Below are positions 35,901 to 43,437 of a DNA stretch of 44,336 nt, piece by piece. The position numbers and the translations under genes were made by a program. A model generated the notes under the pieces. It was not told the DNA's origin and ran no database searches. It saw only the letters and a program-made list of their open reading frames with translations. Numbering within the stretch: position 1 is the stretch's first letter; the number at the start of each line of letters is the position of its first letter. The DNA is from an uncultured Clostridia bacterium (GTDB lineage Bacteria; Bacillota; Clostridia; Oscillospirales; Acutalibacteraceae): contig CALEJD010000085.1 of assembly GCA_937898195.1 (NCBI GenBank), forward strand, positions 1 through 44,336, written 5' to 3'.

Positions 35901-36949
35901 CTGAGGTTATAAATAGTGATGGCTCAAAAACGTTTGATGCAGGCAGTTATGAATATCTTCGCTGTCACCCATTGTCAAATACAAAGGTTAATTGTGTTGA
36001 CTGGGGTGTAACCTGGAGCAGTAACCCAGAAGCTATGTGGGGAACTGAAAACGGCACAGTTCTTTCGTGGAAAGTCGACCTTCAGGCAGCGAGAGAAGCT
36101 GGCAAAGACTGGGATGTTGTTCATAACTATAATGACCAATCAGTTGTAGCTGAATTCCAGTCTTATAAATGGGTTGACAATGTTGATAACAGGTCATTTA
36201 ATCATGGTTCAAAAGAGTGGAAAGATACACTTGGCTCAGCTGTATGGGGTTCAGAAAAGAAAAACTTTTGGGGCACAGTAACAGAACCACTTATTACAAG
36301 TTATCCATTCAGAAATGGCGACGGCAGTAAAAACTTTAATCAGTTTAAATATTTCTATGATAGCACTTCACAGTCTACGGGACTTTATGGAACGATTGGT
36401 TTCATTTCTACTCTTGAAACAATCAATGACATTGAGTATGCTGACGATTTTTGGATAGCAGTTGGTGACCAGAGTGATAAAAACCCTGCTGATTACTGTG
36501 CAAGCGGCACATATTCTGGCGGTGGCGAAGTGGCAAAAGCATATTCTGGTGATGGAACAGGTGGCTCATGGGTAAATGTCCGCTATTGGGTTGACACAAG
36601 CGGTGGTAAAACACCACAGTCAAATGGTAATGATTATTATCATTGGCGCGCAGTTAAGATTTCAACTGACAAAAACTGCAATATTGTTCAGATTAACAAT
36701 GTTAACGGCATGTGGATTGCTACAGGTTATGTTGATGGTAGTAATGGTGGTAAAAAGAATGACGAATATGACCCAGGTGAAAAGCCAGTAATTTGTTGGA
36801 CTTATGACCCACTTAAACCTTGTGGCGAACCGGGCGGTTGGTCCGATAAAGTTGAATTCTATAGAGAAGGCGCAACATCTGAAAGTATTTCAAACACTAT
36901 TTCCAAAAATACAGTCGGCGGTATTAACTCTTGCGCAACAAGGTCTTAA
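32915..36949 (+). CDS. Giant prepilin-like putative tip adhesin
   Basis: A 1344-residue protein starting with a type III (prepilin) signal: KKG14 cleaved before Met15, with Glu at mature position 5 (SLVEV) and a hydrophobic helix to about residue 42. Everything beyond is a very large extracellular region rich in Asp, Asn, Gly, Tyr and Trp, with few Cys. Near the C-terminus two short motifs (IEYADDFWIAVG about 1173-1184, VNGMWIATG about 1264-1272) resemble blades of sialidase/BNR-type propellers. Typical pilins are 100-250 residues, so this would be a pilin-anchored adhesin carried at the tip. Its ATG is 1 base after the GspK-like stop, with AAAGGTGAG upstream. Three of the window's five GATC sites lie here. 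Confidence 0.75.
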   Translation: MLKNHLNIIKQKKGMSLVEVMTAMTILTLMIFCFAPLFLSYFNSIDIAGDRLDEIQYEAGVLQRVIGSFNKAEQQTSDGYISSFQTIPLKLTSSGNVKLTETNENKDSNGALLSVTVSETGKSLTNSKTIATQAASGTLANITGSYLTSNPNDLESGFTTIYTGDIDAGFYCFPKSITDDFIKKDIIVVADGMNATTEGFKLYINIDEADAKDSTIYGEDSTGVFLREGVSWDIRTLDGVADTFVITLYGGKGVSYENSPVTITYGAYSKNIEVDAPMMIMVGEGNSSGEYKYYVSRGEIVDPNGDGTADTLAVLQRTMHSAPLTSAMNDVTWVPAESADEHAKNNTTQEPYGYYVMCGDNGQIRRFWREDDTTNPDGSIKYGNYYWGGDYTYYTNTNLNKGTNTYTLEGNKEDDGRVLSTNVSYKFNSRSADEVGNTKKGFRLAARDDNSVLQSIITSSITSYGSGDTLVFYGSDGKFFTAAAQRKGDAFYPDYTHSSDGITGFKNLYDRLKALSWTGLRFDAQGWSETDVERMKFFNYEAYAWLKTDPGSYFNKIKSRTSSTIPDYSIPITLTSADAIVLGNVGGEGYATSASGYSYPTKTYTLYAGYIPAVMDLWSSTTNNDYEGKQQGWDAIIHDHVIYEKNSAVKVNNPVTSYNTVRVDRYIGGSGAESTAYWKATLGVTPFITSDAASDNYDIDQANPQGYGSAPANLKVSKKLQKIFAAENWWGITKNTRSAQAVYFPYINLDYAFTGKFYDNWVLSEDKAIDSDTDILPWKNYSRKNGYQGYMTNGRVIDITVSYLSDPLAIHASLNPTDDIVYDQSNRKDDQIFYWNNRRESITLLDVASTVVPSATEDVPISLAVGYTLGGLAHFGDGNEVYPNAVMNNGIVLLRSGVAQFGNQSSDNSQTGESYAKNGFGYMMDTESNYFHQFYFLNSFVKHNKHTSADEDLGNFHGEWSQGPKEGTHFGNLYGAAWWQNNRHIDFVSQEGGKPAEVINSDGSKTFDAGSYEYLRCHPLSNTKVNCVDWGVTWSSNPEAMWGTENGTVLSWKVDLQAAREAGKDWDVVHNYNDQSVVAEFQSYKWVDNVDNRSFNHGSKEWKDTLGSAVWGSEKKNFWGTVTEPLITSYPFRNGDGSKNFNQFKYFYDSTSQSTGLYGTIGFISTLETINDIEYADDFWIAVGDQSDKNPADYCASGTYSGGGEVAKAYSGDGTGGSWVNVRYWVDTSGGKTPQSNGNDYYHWRAVKISTDKNCNIVQINNVNGMWIATGYVDGSNGGKKNDEYDPGEKPVICWTYDPLKPCGEPGGWSDKVEFYREGATSESISNTISKNTVGGINSCATRS

Positions 36950-36964
36950 TTAAAATGATTTAAC

Positions 36965-36984
36965 GGGGTGGGCAACTCCACCCC
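36965..36984 (+). other. Second intra-operon hairpin without a T run
   Basis: GGGGTGG (36965-36971) pairs with CCACCCC (36978-36984) around GCAACT. There is no T tract and the next pilus gene starts 28 bases later. It resembles the hairpin at 24705-24725 and could tune the ratio of giant prepilin to the next minor pilin through mRNA stability. Confidence 0.6.
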
Positions 36985-37012
36985 ATAACCCTTATTTATT
37001 GAGGTGAGTATA

Positions 37013-38206
37013 ATGTTCAAACTTCTTCATAAAAACAGAAAAGGTTTTACAATAGTTGAAATGCTGGTTACCTTGGTTGTGCTTGGCATGGTTTTAGGCA
37101 TGGCAGGAAACTTGCTTTATCAACTCACAAACTTCAATAATATGGCAACATATCGTTATGAAATTCAAAACGCTGTTAAAATGGCGTATACGAAATTTGA
37201 CACTAATCGTAACTCAATTGTTCAAGCATATCAGGCGGATGTTCTTTATGATCCTGTTATTGCAGGTGGAATTAAATTTAATACTGAAGACATCAGTGGC
37301 AGAGCGCTTGAAGCGGGTGAAAACAAAGACTTTATTTGGAATAATGGCACTCCAAAATCTATGCTTGCCGATGAAAATAATGAGTATTTTACCTATATTT
37401 TTTCGGCTCCGGCTACTGATGTGGACGGCAATGATTTGGGCATGCTCTTATTTATAAGACATTATAATACTAATACTTATGAGCTTTATCTTGACCCAGA
37501 AGGCATGGGTACACTTCCGGTTGAAATTCGTTTTGAAATCGGTACAAACGTTCCAGCAACAAGAAGTGAAGATGACTATAAAAAGGAAGAAACGCCAACA
37601 GAATATGTGTCTCACTCTATTGCTGTAACAATCAAATCGGGACGTGACGAAGTTACAAATTATGCGGTTGACACTGCATATACCCTTGAAAATATAAAAC
37701 AAAATGGCAAGTCAATAAATTATTCAGGTTCAAAACTTGTTAATGAATCTGAAAGCTGGAATGATGGTGGGAAAACAGGTCCTGCGGGATGGGTTCACAA
37801 CTCTATTACAAACTTTCCTACATCGACTGCACTAAATTTTTCAAGTACGGACTATGCAAGCAAGGAAATCGATAGGTTGAAAAGCTATGGCAATATTATG
37901 CGATTTATCTCGCCAGAGGCCTATTTTTCTGACGACGATGTTTCTGGTAACCCAGGTACACTTACAGCAAGCTGCCTTACATATTTTGCTATGAATGGCT
38001 CGAAAATGGCTGAGAGAGTACTTGATAATCTTCGATTGTTCCGTGATAATGTGCTTCTTGGAACAGAGTTTGGTGACTGGTTTATTCATCAGTATTATTA
38101 TGTATGGTCACCATTCTTGATTGAACACACAGCATTCTTGAAACCTGTTTATCAGGCAATCTTGATTCCAGTTTCTTATGTGTGTGAATTTATAGCAAAA
38201 TTATAA
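37013..38206 (+). CDS. GspJ/PilW-like minor prepilin
   Basis: A 397-residue prepilin. The leader ends KNRKG11, cleaved before Phe12, with Glu16 at mature position 5 (FTIVE) and a hydrophobic segment to about residue 35. The long C-terminal part is extracellular. N-terminal pattern and size fit GspJ/PilW-type minor pilins that initiate assembly at the tip with GspK-like proteins. The ATG at 37013 follows GAGGTGAG; a GTG three codons earlier overlaps that site. It is the last gene of the main pilus transcript, before the terminator at 38216-38250. One GATC lies at 37250. Confidence 0.82.
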   Translation: MFKLLHKNRKGFTIVEMLVTLVVLGMVLGMAGNLLYQLTNFNNMATYRYEIQNAVKMAYTKFDTNRNSIVQAYQADVLYDPVIAGGIKFNTEDISGRALEAGENKDFIWNNGTPKSMLADENNEYFTYIFSAPATDVDGNDLGMLLFIRHYNTNTYELYLDPEGMGTLPVEIRFEIGTNVPATRSEDDYKKEETPTEYVSHSIAVTIKSGRDEVTNYAVDTAYTLENIKQNGKSINYSGSKLVNESESWNDGGKTGPAGWVHNSITNFPTSTALNFSSTDYASKEIDRLKSYGNIMRFISPEAYFSDDDVSGNPGTLTASCLTYFAMNGSKMAERVLDNLRLFRDNVLLGTEFGDWFIHQYYYVWSPFLIEHTAFLKPVYQAILIPVSYVCEFIAKL

Positions 38207-38215
38207 TGAACAGTT

Positions 38216-38250
38216 AAGACGAGATGTGTAAAAAATATCTCGTCTTTTTT
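38216..38250 (+). terminator. Terminator of the main pilus operon
   Basis: AAGACGAGAT (38216-38225) pairs with ATCTCGTCTT (38237-38246) around an 11-base loop, with a run of six T. It separates the assembly genes from the separately transcribed pilins. Confidence 0.88.
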
Positions 38251-38265
38251 GTACACTATTTTCTA

Positions 38266-38340
38266 TTGACTATTTTTGCCAATGGGTGTATAATTAATTC
38301 GGCAGGGTACGGTTTGTTCCCGTTAATCCCAGTAAAGAGG
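38266..38340 (+). promoter_or_regulatory. Promoter and leader motif of the first small pilin
   Basis: TTGACT (38266-38271) and TATAAT (38289-38294) with a 17-base spacer are close to consensus. The leader contains GGTACGG-N4-GTTCCCGTT (about 38307-38324), able to form an ACGG/CCGT hairpin; the same block occurs in the leader of the next pilin. Its role is unknown. Confidence 0.75.
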
Positions 38341-38349
38341 GTAATTAAA

Positions 38350-38763
38350 ATGAGAAAATTATTTAATAAAAAAGGTTTTTCACTTGTCGAATTGATGATA
38401 GTTGTCGTTATTATGGGTATTTTGATTGCAGTTGCAATCCCACTTTATGGTGCAATTACAGAAAATGCTGAAAAGAAGACTTGTAAATCTAACCAAGCTT
38501 TAATTCGTGAAATGTTTGCAAAATATTGTGTTGCTGAGAATGGTAAAACAGCAACAACTTTATTGGGTAGTGATAATACTTATAGCAGTGAAGACGGCGC
38601 AACAGAAGGCATTGATGCAGCTTTCATCGAAAGTTTTGATGATGGTTTTCCAACCTGTTCTCTTGAAGGCCATTATTATGTTGTAACTAGGGTAAGTGAT
38701 TATGACATTGAAATTAAATGTTATAAAGATGATGGTAGTTTAGAAGCAACTCACAACGAGTAA
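38350..38763 (+). CDS. Type IV pilin, PilA-like (first copy)
   Basis: A 137-residue prepilin. The leader MRKLFNKKG is cleaved before Phe10; Glu14 is at mature position 5 in FSLVELM, followed by the hydrophobic helix VVVIMGILIAVAIPLYG. Four Cys in the globular part may form disulfides. The first 40 residues are nearly identical to those of the pilin encoded at 38958, and the globular domains differ, so the two arose by duplication with divergence of the exposed part. The ATG at 38350 follows GAGGG. It has its own promoter, suggesting higher or independent expression. Either copy may be the major subunit. Confidence 0.93.
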   Translation: MRKLFNKKGFSLVELMIVVVIMGILIAVAIPLYGAITENAEKKTCKSNQALIREMFAKYCVAENGKTATTLLGSDNTYSSEDGATEGIDAAFIESFDDGFPTCSLEGHYYVVTRVSDYDIEIKCYKDDGSLEATHNE

Positions 38764-38827
38764 TTGTTAAAAGCTCACAAAGAAGATTCATTGAGTTTGG
38801 TTATTTCGACAAAATTCAAAAAAAGAC

Positions 38828-38913
38828 TTTACAAATTAAATGGTTTGTAGTAGTATATTGGTACGGAAAGTTCCCGTTCAAAACAATCTTGGTATTCAGG
38901 TCAATAGGGACCT
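38828..38913 (+). promoter_or_regulatory. Promoter and structured leader of the second pilin
   Basis: TTTACA (38828-38833) and TAGTAT (38851-38856) with a 17-base spacer. The leader (about 95 bases) begins with GGTACGG-N4-GTTCCCGTT (about 38860-38878), shared with the first pilin leader, then a second hairpin AGGTC-AATAGG-GACCT (38898-38913). Such stable 5' structure suggests mRNA protection or a regulatory element; no known riboswitch class was recognised. Confidence 0.65.
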
Positions 38914-38957
38914 TAATATAAAAATTCTATATTCTTTAATTAAAGGAGAAAACTATT

Positions 38958-39395
38958 ATGAGAAAAATGATGAACAAAAAAGGCTTCTCACTCGTTGAGC
39001 TTATGATTGTTGTTGTTATCATGGGTATCCTTATTGCGGTTGCTATTCCACTTTATGGTGCAATCACAGAAAACGCAAATAATAAGACTTGTGCAAACAA
39101 CATCAAGGCTATCAAGTCAAATGCAGCTAGCTACAAAGCTACATACAACGAAAATGTTAAAGAAGCTGGCTTGAAGTCAATGTTCGACGACAATAACATT
39201 CCTGAATGCCCATATTCAGATGATGGCACAGCAAATGACTATTTCGTTGCAATCGATGCACAGGGCGCAGCAAAAGTAGCTTGCCAAAACATTACAAAGC
39301 ATTATGCTGGTGAGACAAATGCTGATAAACAGGCAAAAATCGCAAGTAATCTTGGTCATGACGCTAGTGTTACAGCAAACAACTACGGTTCATAA
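38958..39395 (+). CDS. pilA: Type IV pilin, PilA-like (second copy, likely major pilin)
   Basis: A 145-residue prepilin with leader MRKMMNKKG cleaved before Phe10, Glu14 at mature position 5 and the hydrophobic helix seen in the first copy. The globular domain is Lys/Asn/Ala-rich with three Cys. A strong AAAGGAG precedes the ATG, and it has its own promoter with a long leader and a strong terminator, which favour it as the abundant major subunit. The peptidase PilD encoded at 42333 should process it. Confidence 0.93.
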   Translation: MRKMMNKKGFSLVELMIVVVIMGILIAVAIPLYGAITENANNKTCANNIKAIKSNAASYKATYNENVKEAGLKSMFDDNNIPECPYSDDGTANDYFVAIDAQGAAKVACQNITKHYAGETNADKQAKIASNLGHDASVTANNYGS

Positions 39396-39431
39396 TTTAA
39401 TGTTAGTTTAAATTAAAAACGCACATAAAGG

Positions 39432-39456
39432 CGAGGGGTTTTCCCCTCGTTTTTTA
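39432..39456 (+). terminator. Terminator of the second pilin gene
   Basis: CGAGGGG (39432-39438) with CCCCTCG (39443-39449), TTTT loop and a run of seven T. Confidence 0.92.
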
Positions 39457-39468
39457 TTGTCTATATGG

Positions 39469-39498
39469 TTGATATTGTATCTCATTTTGTGTTATAAT
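39469..39498 (+). promoter_or_regulatory. Promoter of the yfhO-like and pilD pair
   Basis: TTGATA (39469-39474) and TATAAT (39493-39498) with an 18-base spacer, about 30 bases before the ATG at 39529. Confidence 0.7.
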
Positions 39499-39528
39499 TA
39501 ACCCAATAAATTGAAAGCAGGGAATATC

Positions 39529-42330
39529 ATGAAAACAAAAAAACAAATACCATATATCTGGTTAGGTCCAATAATTACATTGGGCATTATGCTTGTACTT
39601 TACGCTGTTGCAGGAGTTTATCCATTTGGAACAACATCAACAGCATTTGCTGACGGTTTCTCACAATATCTTCCTTTTCTTTCTGAGTTAAAGTTAAAAA
39701 TTACTGAAGGCAGTTCTTTGCTTTTTACTTGGCACGCAGGTGGTGGCATAAATTTCTGGGCAACAATTGGTTATTATCTTGCAAGCCCATTGAATTTAAT
39801 TGCACTTCTTTTTCCTGTCGAAAGAATGAGCCATGCATTTGCTTTAATAACTCTCATTAAACCTTTTTTCTTGGCACTTACTTTCTCTATTTTCTTAAAA
39901 AGCACATACAAAAAGAACGATTTGTCTATTGTAATCTTCTCGATTCTCTGGGCAATGTCTGGTTTCATGATAGGTAGTATAAATATTACATCTTGGTTGG
40001 ATGCTATTATTTATTTCCCATTAGTTATTATGGGACTTAAAAAATTAATGGATGGCGAAAGTGCTTGGATGTATTCGTTGTTTTTGGGGCTTACCATTAC
40101 ATCTAATTTCTATATTGGTTGGATTGTTTGCATTTTCTGTGTAATCTATTTTATTTACTCTTTTATTGTTGATGAAGATGTTGTTTATGAGGGCGTCGCA
40201 AACACGCAAGAAGATAGCGAAAGCGAAGAGACAGTTAATATTTTTGCAGTTTTTCAGAATTCATATTTATTAAAATCTATTTTTAAATTTGGTTTTTCAT
40301 CACTTTTGGCAGGTGCTTTGTCGGCAATCATGACCTTGCCTATGGCAAGTGCATTGCAAAGCACTGGTAAGGGTACAATTTCAACAGATACATTCACTGT
40401 AAATGTACAGGGCGTCTTAGGTTTGCTTGCGTCACATGTCTATCCTTATGAAAATGTGTATGATACTTTCTGTAATATAGGCTTTATGTTTATGTTTGTA
40501 GGAATATCAACTCTTATTTTAGTTGTTGCATATTTCTTTACAAAAGGTATTTCTGTTCGCAAAAAAATTGGCAATGCGTTCTTAATCGCTATAATGTGGG
40601 CTTCAATGCTTGTCAATGCTTTACATATTGCTTGGCATGGCTTTGGTGAGCCTATGGGAATTATGCATCGTTTTGCGTTTATATATAGTTTTATTCTCTT
40701 GAAAATTGCATATGAGGCATTTTGCGAAATTAAAAATATTAAGTGGTATGGGTTGCTTACAGGTGTAATTTTTGCTGTAATTTGTACTGCATGTGCATAT
40801 TTTAATGATTTGTTTAATTCACTTTTCTTCTCTGCGGAACTTGTTATAAAAGTTTTAGTTGCAGTTGCTGTTTTCACTATCTTATTATGGCTTTTAAGCA
40901 AAAAAGAACGAGCAAAATCAACTCTGAATATTGTTCTTCTCATTTGTGTAATAGTAGAAACAATTATATTTAATTTCAATAATTTGAATACTTTTGATTC
41001 GATTGAAAATCTTGAAGAAAAACAAGTAGTTGATGAATTAACAAAAGATATCGGCGGTAGTGATAGAATTCATTTTGCAAGTAAAAAACAAGAATATAAA
41101 GATTTGGTTCAATATGACTTAAATTTTGGGTTTAATGGATGGGAAAACTATTCTTCTCTTGCTGATGGTGATTTTTCATTTGCAATGGAATATATGGGTA
41201 CTTACGGTAATTCTTTAAATATGCAGAATGGTGCAAATGAAGAAACTCCGGTATTTAATATGTTATATCCAACAAAGTATTATATCGATGGTACAGGGCG
41301 TTTGAGTGAATCTTCTTTTAGAACAAAAATTTCTGAAAAAGATGGCTATACTCTTTATAAAAACAACTACACAATGCCGTTTATGTATACAATAAGTGAT
41401 ACTATTGATAATTGGGACCCATTTTCATATATTGTAGTTAGTGATAATCAAAATGCAGTTAATAAATATATAACAGGTACAGAAGAAGATGTAATAGTAT
41501 ATAACAAGCCGGATAACTTTAAATTTGAAAACTGCACACATATCTCTGCTGCTGACCGTGCTGAAGCCAATGGTGTGAATATGCCAGAAGGGTATTTCGA
41601 ATTTGTTGAACAAAGCATGGTAGGATACTCATATAGAATTACCGATATGGCTAAACCTGCATACATTACCTTCGATTCAGTTGCAGAAACTGATGGTATG
41701 ATGTATTTATATGTTGACACATATGAGCTCACAGATATGACGGTAACTCTTAATGGAAAAACTAATGAATATTATCTCTATGGTGTAGGTGATTATTGCA
41801 CATACGAGCTCGGTGAAGTTAAAAAAGGTGATGTGGCAACTATTACAATTGGTGGTTATAGAGAAAATGATATTGAAGGTGACGAGGTGTATTTCGTAAA
41901 AAATAACAGTTTCACAACCACATCTTTCACCGTTGATATGGAAAAATTCGAAAACGCATACAACAAGCTTGATGCTATGAGTGACACTGAAATGCTTGAA
42001 TTCTCTGACACTTATGTTAAGGCAAAAGTTACAAGCTATGAAGATGGTCTTCTCTACATTCCAACATCTTATGACGAGGGTTGGACAATTCTCATTGATG
42101 GTGTTGAAACACCACTTTATGAGCATGAAAGTCACATTTTGATGGCAGAAATCACCGAAGGTGAACATATTGTTGAAATGAAATATTGTCCTGTTGGTTT
42201 TGTGCCTGGTGCAATAATCACAGGTGTAAGCGTAGTAATTCTCGTGGCTTGGGCAATAATTGCCACAAAACGCTTTAAAAAGGAAGAAGAATATGCTACA
42301 ATATCATCAAACGATGTGAATGAGGAATAA
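39529..42330 (+). CDS. YfhO-family polytopic membrane protein, putative glycosyltransferase
   Basis: A 933-residue protein with about a dozen hydrophobic segments in the first 480 residues, a soluble extracellular region (about 490-885) and one C-terminal membrane segment (about 892-913). The N-terminal YPFGTTSTAFADGFSQYLPF, with an Asp after the first membrane segment, is the YfhO pattern and recalls GT-C glycosyltransferases. In Bacillus subtilis, YfhO adds GlcNAc to lipoteichoic acid from a lipid carrier. Position between the pilin genes and pilD, overlapping neither but only 2 bases from pilD, raises the possibility of pilin or Thr-rich-protein glycosylation; this is inference. AGCAGGG precedes the ATG. 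Confidence 0.82.
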   Translation: MKTKKQIPYIWLGPIITLGIMLVLYAVAGVYPFGTTSTAFADGFSQYLPFLSELKLKITEGSSLLFTWHAGGGINFWATIGYYLASPLNLIALLFPVERMSHAFALITLIKPFFLALTFSIFLKSTYKKNDLSIVIFSILWAMSGFMIGSINITSWLDAIIYFPLVIMGLKKLMDGESAWMYSLFLGLTITSNFYIGWIVCIFCVIYFIYSFIVDEDVVYEGVANTQEDSESEETVNIFAVFQNSYLLKSIFKFGFSSLLAGALSAIMTLPMASALQSTGKGTISTDTFTVNVQGVLGLLASHVYPYENVYDTFCNIGFMFMFVGISTLILVVAYFFTKGISVRKKIGNAFLIAIMWASMLVNALHIAWHGFGEPMGIMHRFAFIYSFILLKIAYEAFCEIKNIKWYGLLTGVIFAVICTACAYFNDLFNSLFFSAELVIKVLVAVAVFTILLWLLSKKERAKSTLNIVLLICVIVETIIFNFNNLNTFDSIENLEEKQVVDELTKDIGGSDRIHFASKKQEYKDLVQYDLNFGFNGWENYSSLADGDFSFAMEYMGTYGNSLNMQNGANEETPVFNMLYPTKYYIDGTGRLSESSFRTKISEKDGYTLYKNNYTMPFMYTISDTIDNWDPFSYIVVSDNQNAVNKYITGTEEDVIVYNKPDNFKFENCTHISAADRAEANGVNMPEGYFEFVEQSMVGYSYRITDMAKPAYITFDSVAETDGMMYLYVDTYELTDMTVTLNGKTNEYYLYGVGDYCTYELGEVKKGDVATITIGGYRENDIEGDEVYFVKNNSFTTTSFTVDMEKFENAYNKLDAMSDTEMLEFSDTYVKAKVTSYEDGLLYIPTSYDEGWTILIDGVETPLYEHESHILMAEITEGEHIVEMKYCPVGFVPGAIITGVSVVILVAWAIIATKRFKKEEEYATISSNDVNEE

Positions 42331-42332
42331 TT

Positions 42333-43157
42333 ATGAACTTTCTTTTAGTTACAAAAATCTTTTACACGGTTATTGTGTTCCTTTTTGGTACTTTAATCGG
42401 TAGTTTTCTCAATGTGCTTATTTACAGAATTCCAAAAGGTGAGAATTTTGTTACAGAGAACAGTCATTGTATGAGTTGCAATCACCGACTTTATGCAAAG
42501 GATTTAGTGCCACTTTTCAGTTGGCTCTTTCTTGGTGGTAAATGTCGTTACTGCAAGGCTAAAATTTCTGTGCAATATCCAATTGTTGAAGCAATCAACG
42601 GAATTATGTATGCGCTCATATTCTGGTTTATCTGTGAAGAACCAAGAATTGCACTCTTTGGTTACTGTGCAGCATTCTCTGCATTGCTCGTTGCAACAGT
42701 TATCGACTGGCGCACAATGGAAATTCCAGACTCAATGTGGATTACCGTTTTAATTGGCGGTGTAATCACTTATATTGACGAATTAGTTGCAGAAGGATTT
42801 GACCTTCATTGCCTCTTAGAACGCGTTATAGGCTTTTTTGCAGCAAGTGGCGTACTCTTCTTGCTTGCAGTTATCACCAAAGGTGGAATGGGTGGTGGCG
42901 ACATCAAACTAATGGCAGCCGTCGGTTTTATGCTAGGGTGGAAAGTTGTTCTTCTCGCACTAGTTATGGGTGGATTTATCGGCACACTCTATCTTGTCTT
43001 TATGGCAATTAAGAATAAGGGCAAAGTACCAAGAAAAGTTCCATTTGCACCACACCTTTCACTTGCAACTGTGATTTGTATGTTCGTTGGTTCAAATATT
43101 ATTGAGTGGTATTTAGCCCTTTGCGGTATAGTTTCTCATCACAATCACATTCATTAA
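42333..43157 (+). CDS. pilD: Prepilin peptidase and N-methyltransferase PilD
   Basis: A 274-residue polytopic aspartic protease. The N-terminal FGTLIGSFLNVLIYRIP and the cytoplasmic zinc-type CMSC and CRYC pairs belong to the methylase domain; the catalytic Asp residues are in VIDWRTMEIPD and GGGDIKLM. It cleaves prepilin leaders after Gly and methylates the new N-terminus. It should serve the five prepilins encoded upstream. Its ATG lies 2 bases after the YfhO-like stop, so the two are cotranscribed and perhaps coupled. Confidence 0.96.
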   Translation: MNFLLVTKIFYTVIVFLFGTLIGSFLNVLIYRIPKGENFVTENSHCMSCNHRLYAKDLVPLFSWLFLGGKCRYCKAKISVQYPIVEAINGIMYALIFWFICEEPRIALFGYCAAFSALLVATVIDWRTMEIPDSMWITVLIGGVITYIDELVAEGFDLHCLLERVIGFFAASGVLFLLAVITKGGMGGGDIKLMAAVGFMLGWKVVLLALVMGGFIGTLYLVFMAIKNKGKVPRKVPFAPHLSLATVICMFVGSNIIEWYLALCGIVSHHNHIH

Positions 43158-43166
43158 AATACATAA

Positions 43167-43197
43167 AAAATGGTGAGAGAATTTCTCTCACCATTTT
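43167..43197 (+). terminator. pilD terminator
   Basis: A perfect 14-bp stem, AAAATGGTGAGAGA (43167-43180) with TCTCTCACCATTTT (43184-43197), and a short T run. It closes the pilus locus. Confidence 0.9.
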
Positions 43198-43233
43198 TCA
43201 TTTGCCAAATTTGAATTTGTCGGGATAAATTTC

Positions 43234-43312
43234 GTAGGGGTCGGCGTCTCGACGACCCGTTGAGGTTTGATTGTACACTTTGGAACGGGCTGTCGGGGAC
43301 GCCAGCCCCTAC
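43234..43312. repeat. Intergenic imperfect inverted repeat, element C
   Basis: The left arm GTAGGGGTCGGCGTCTCGAC... (43234-43259) and the right arm ...GGGGACGCCAGCCCCTAC (43286-43312) are imperfect reverse complements of about 26 bases around a 26-base centre. It is much richer in GC than its surroundings and ends in A8. Like copies A and B it lies in a convergent gap. This looks like a small non-autonomous or REP-like element. The remaining bases of the 43158-43437 gap are the pilD terminator and the end of the IS3 element. Confidence 0.65.
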
Positions 43313-43437
43313 AAAAAAAAGAGTTACACAATCCCCAATTTGTCTGACAGAAATATAAAAAAGGACTCTCAATTTGAACTGCCCCAAATTGTACGGACAG
43401 CACAAAAACAGACCTAAATGGTAGAAAATATTAAAAA

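Noticed and set aside
38250..38957. c-di-GMP riboswitch ahead of the pilins, as known in some Clostridia
   Set aside because: The leaders lack the conserved GEMM-I or type II core motifs; only the shared GGTACGG block is visible.
41707..42168. 153-codon antisense frame inside the YfhO-like gene
   Set aside because: No start signal, Cys/His/Ile-rich shadow composition, and fully overlapped by a conserved gene.
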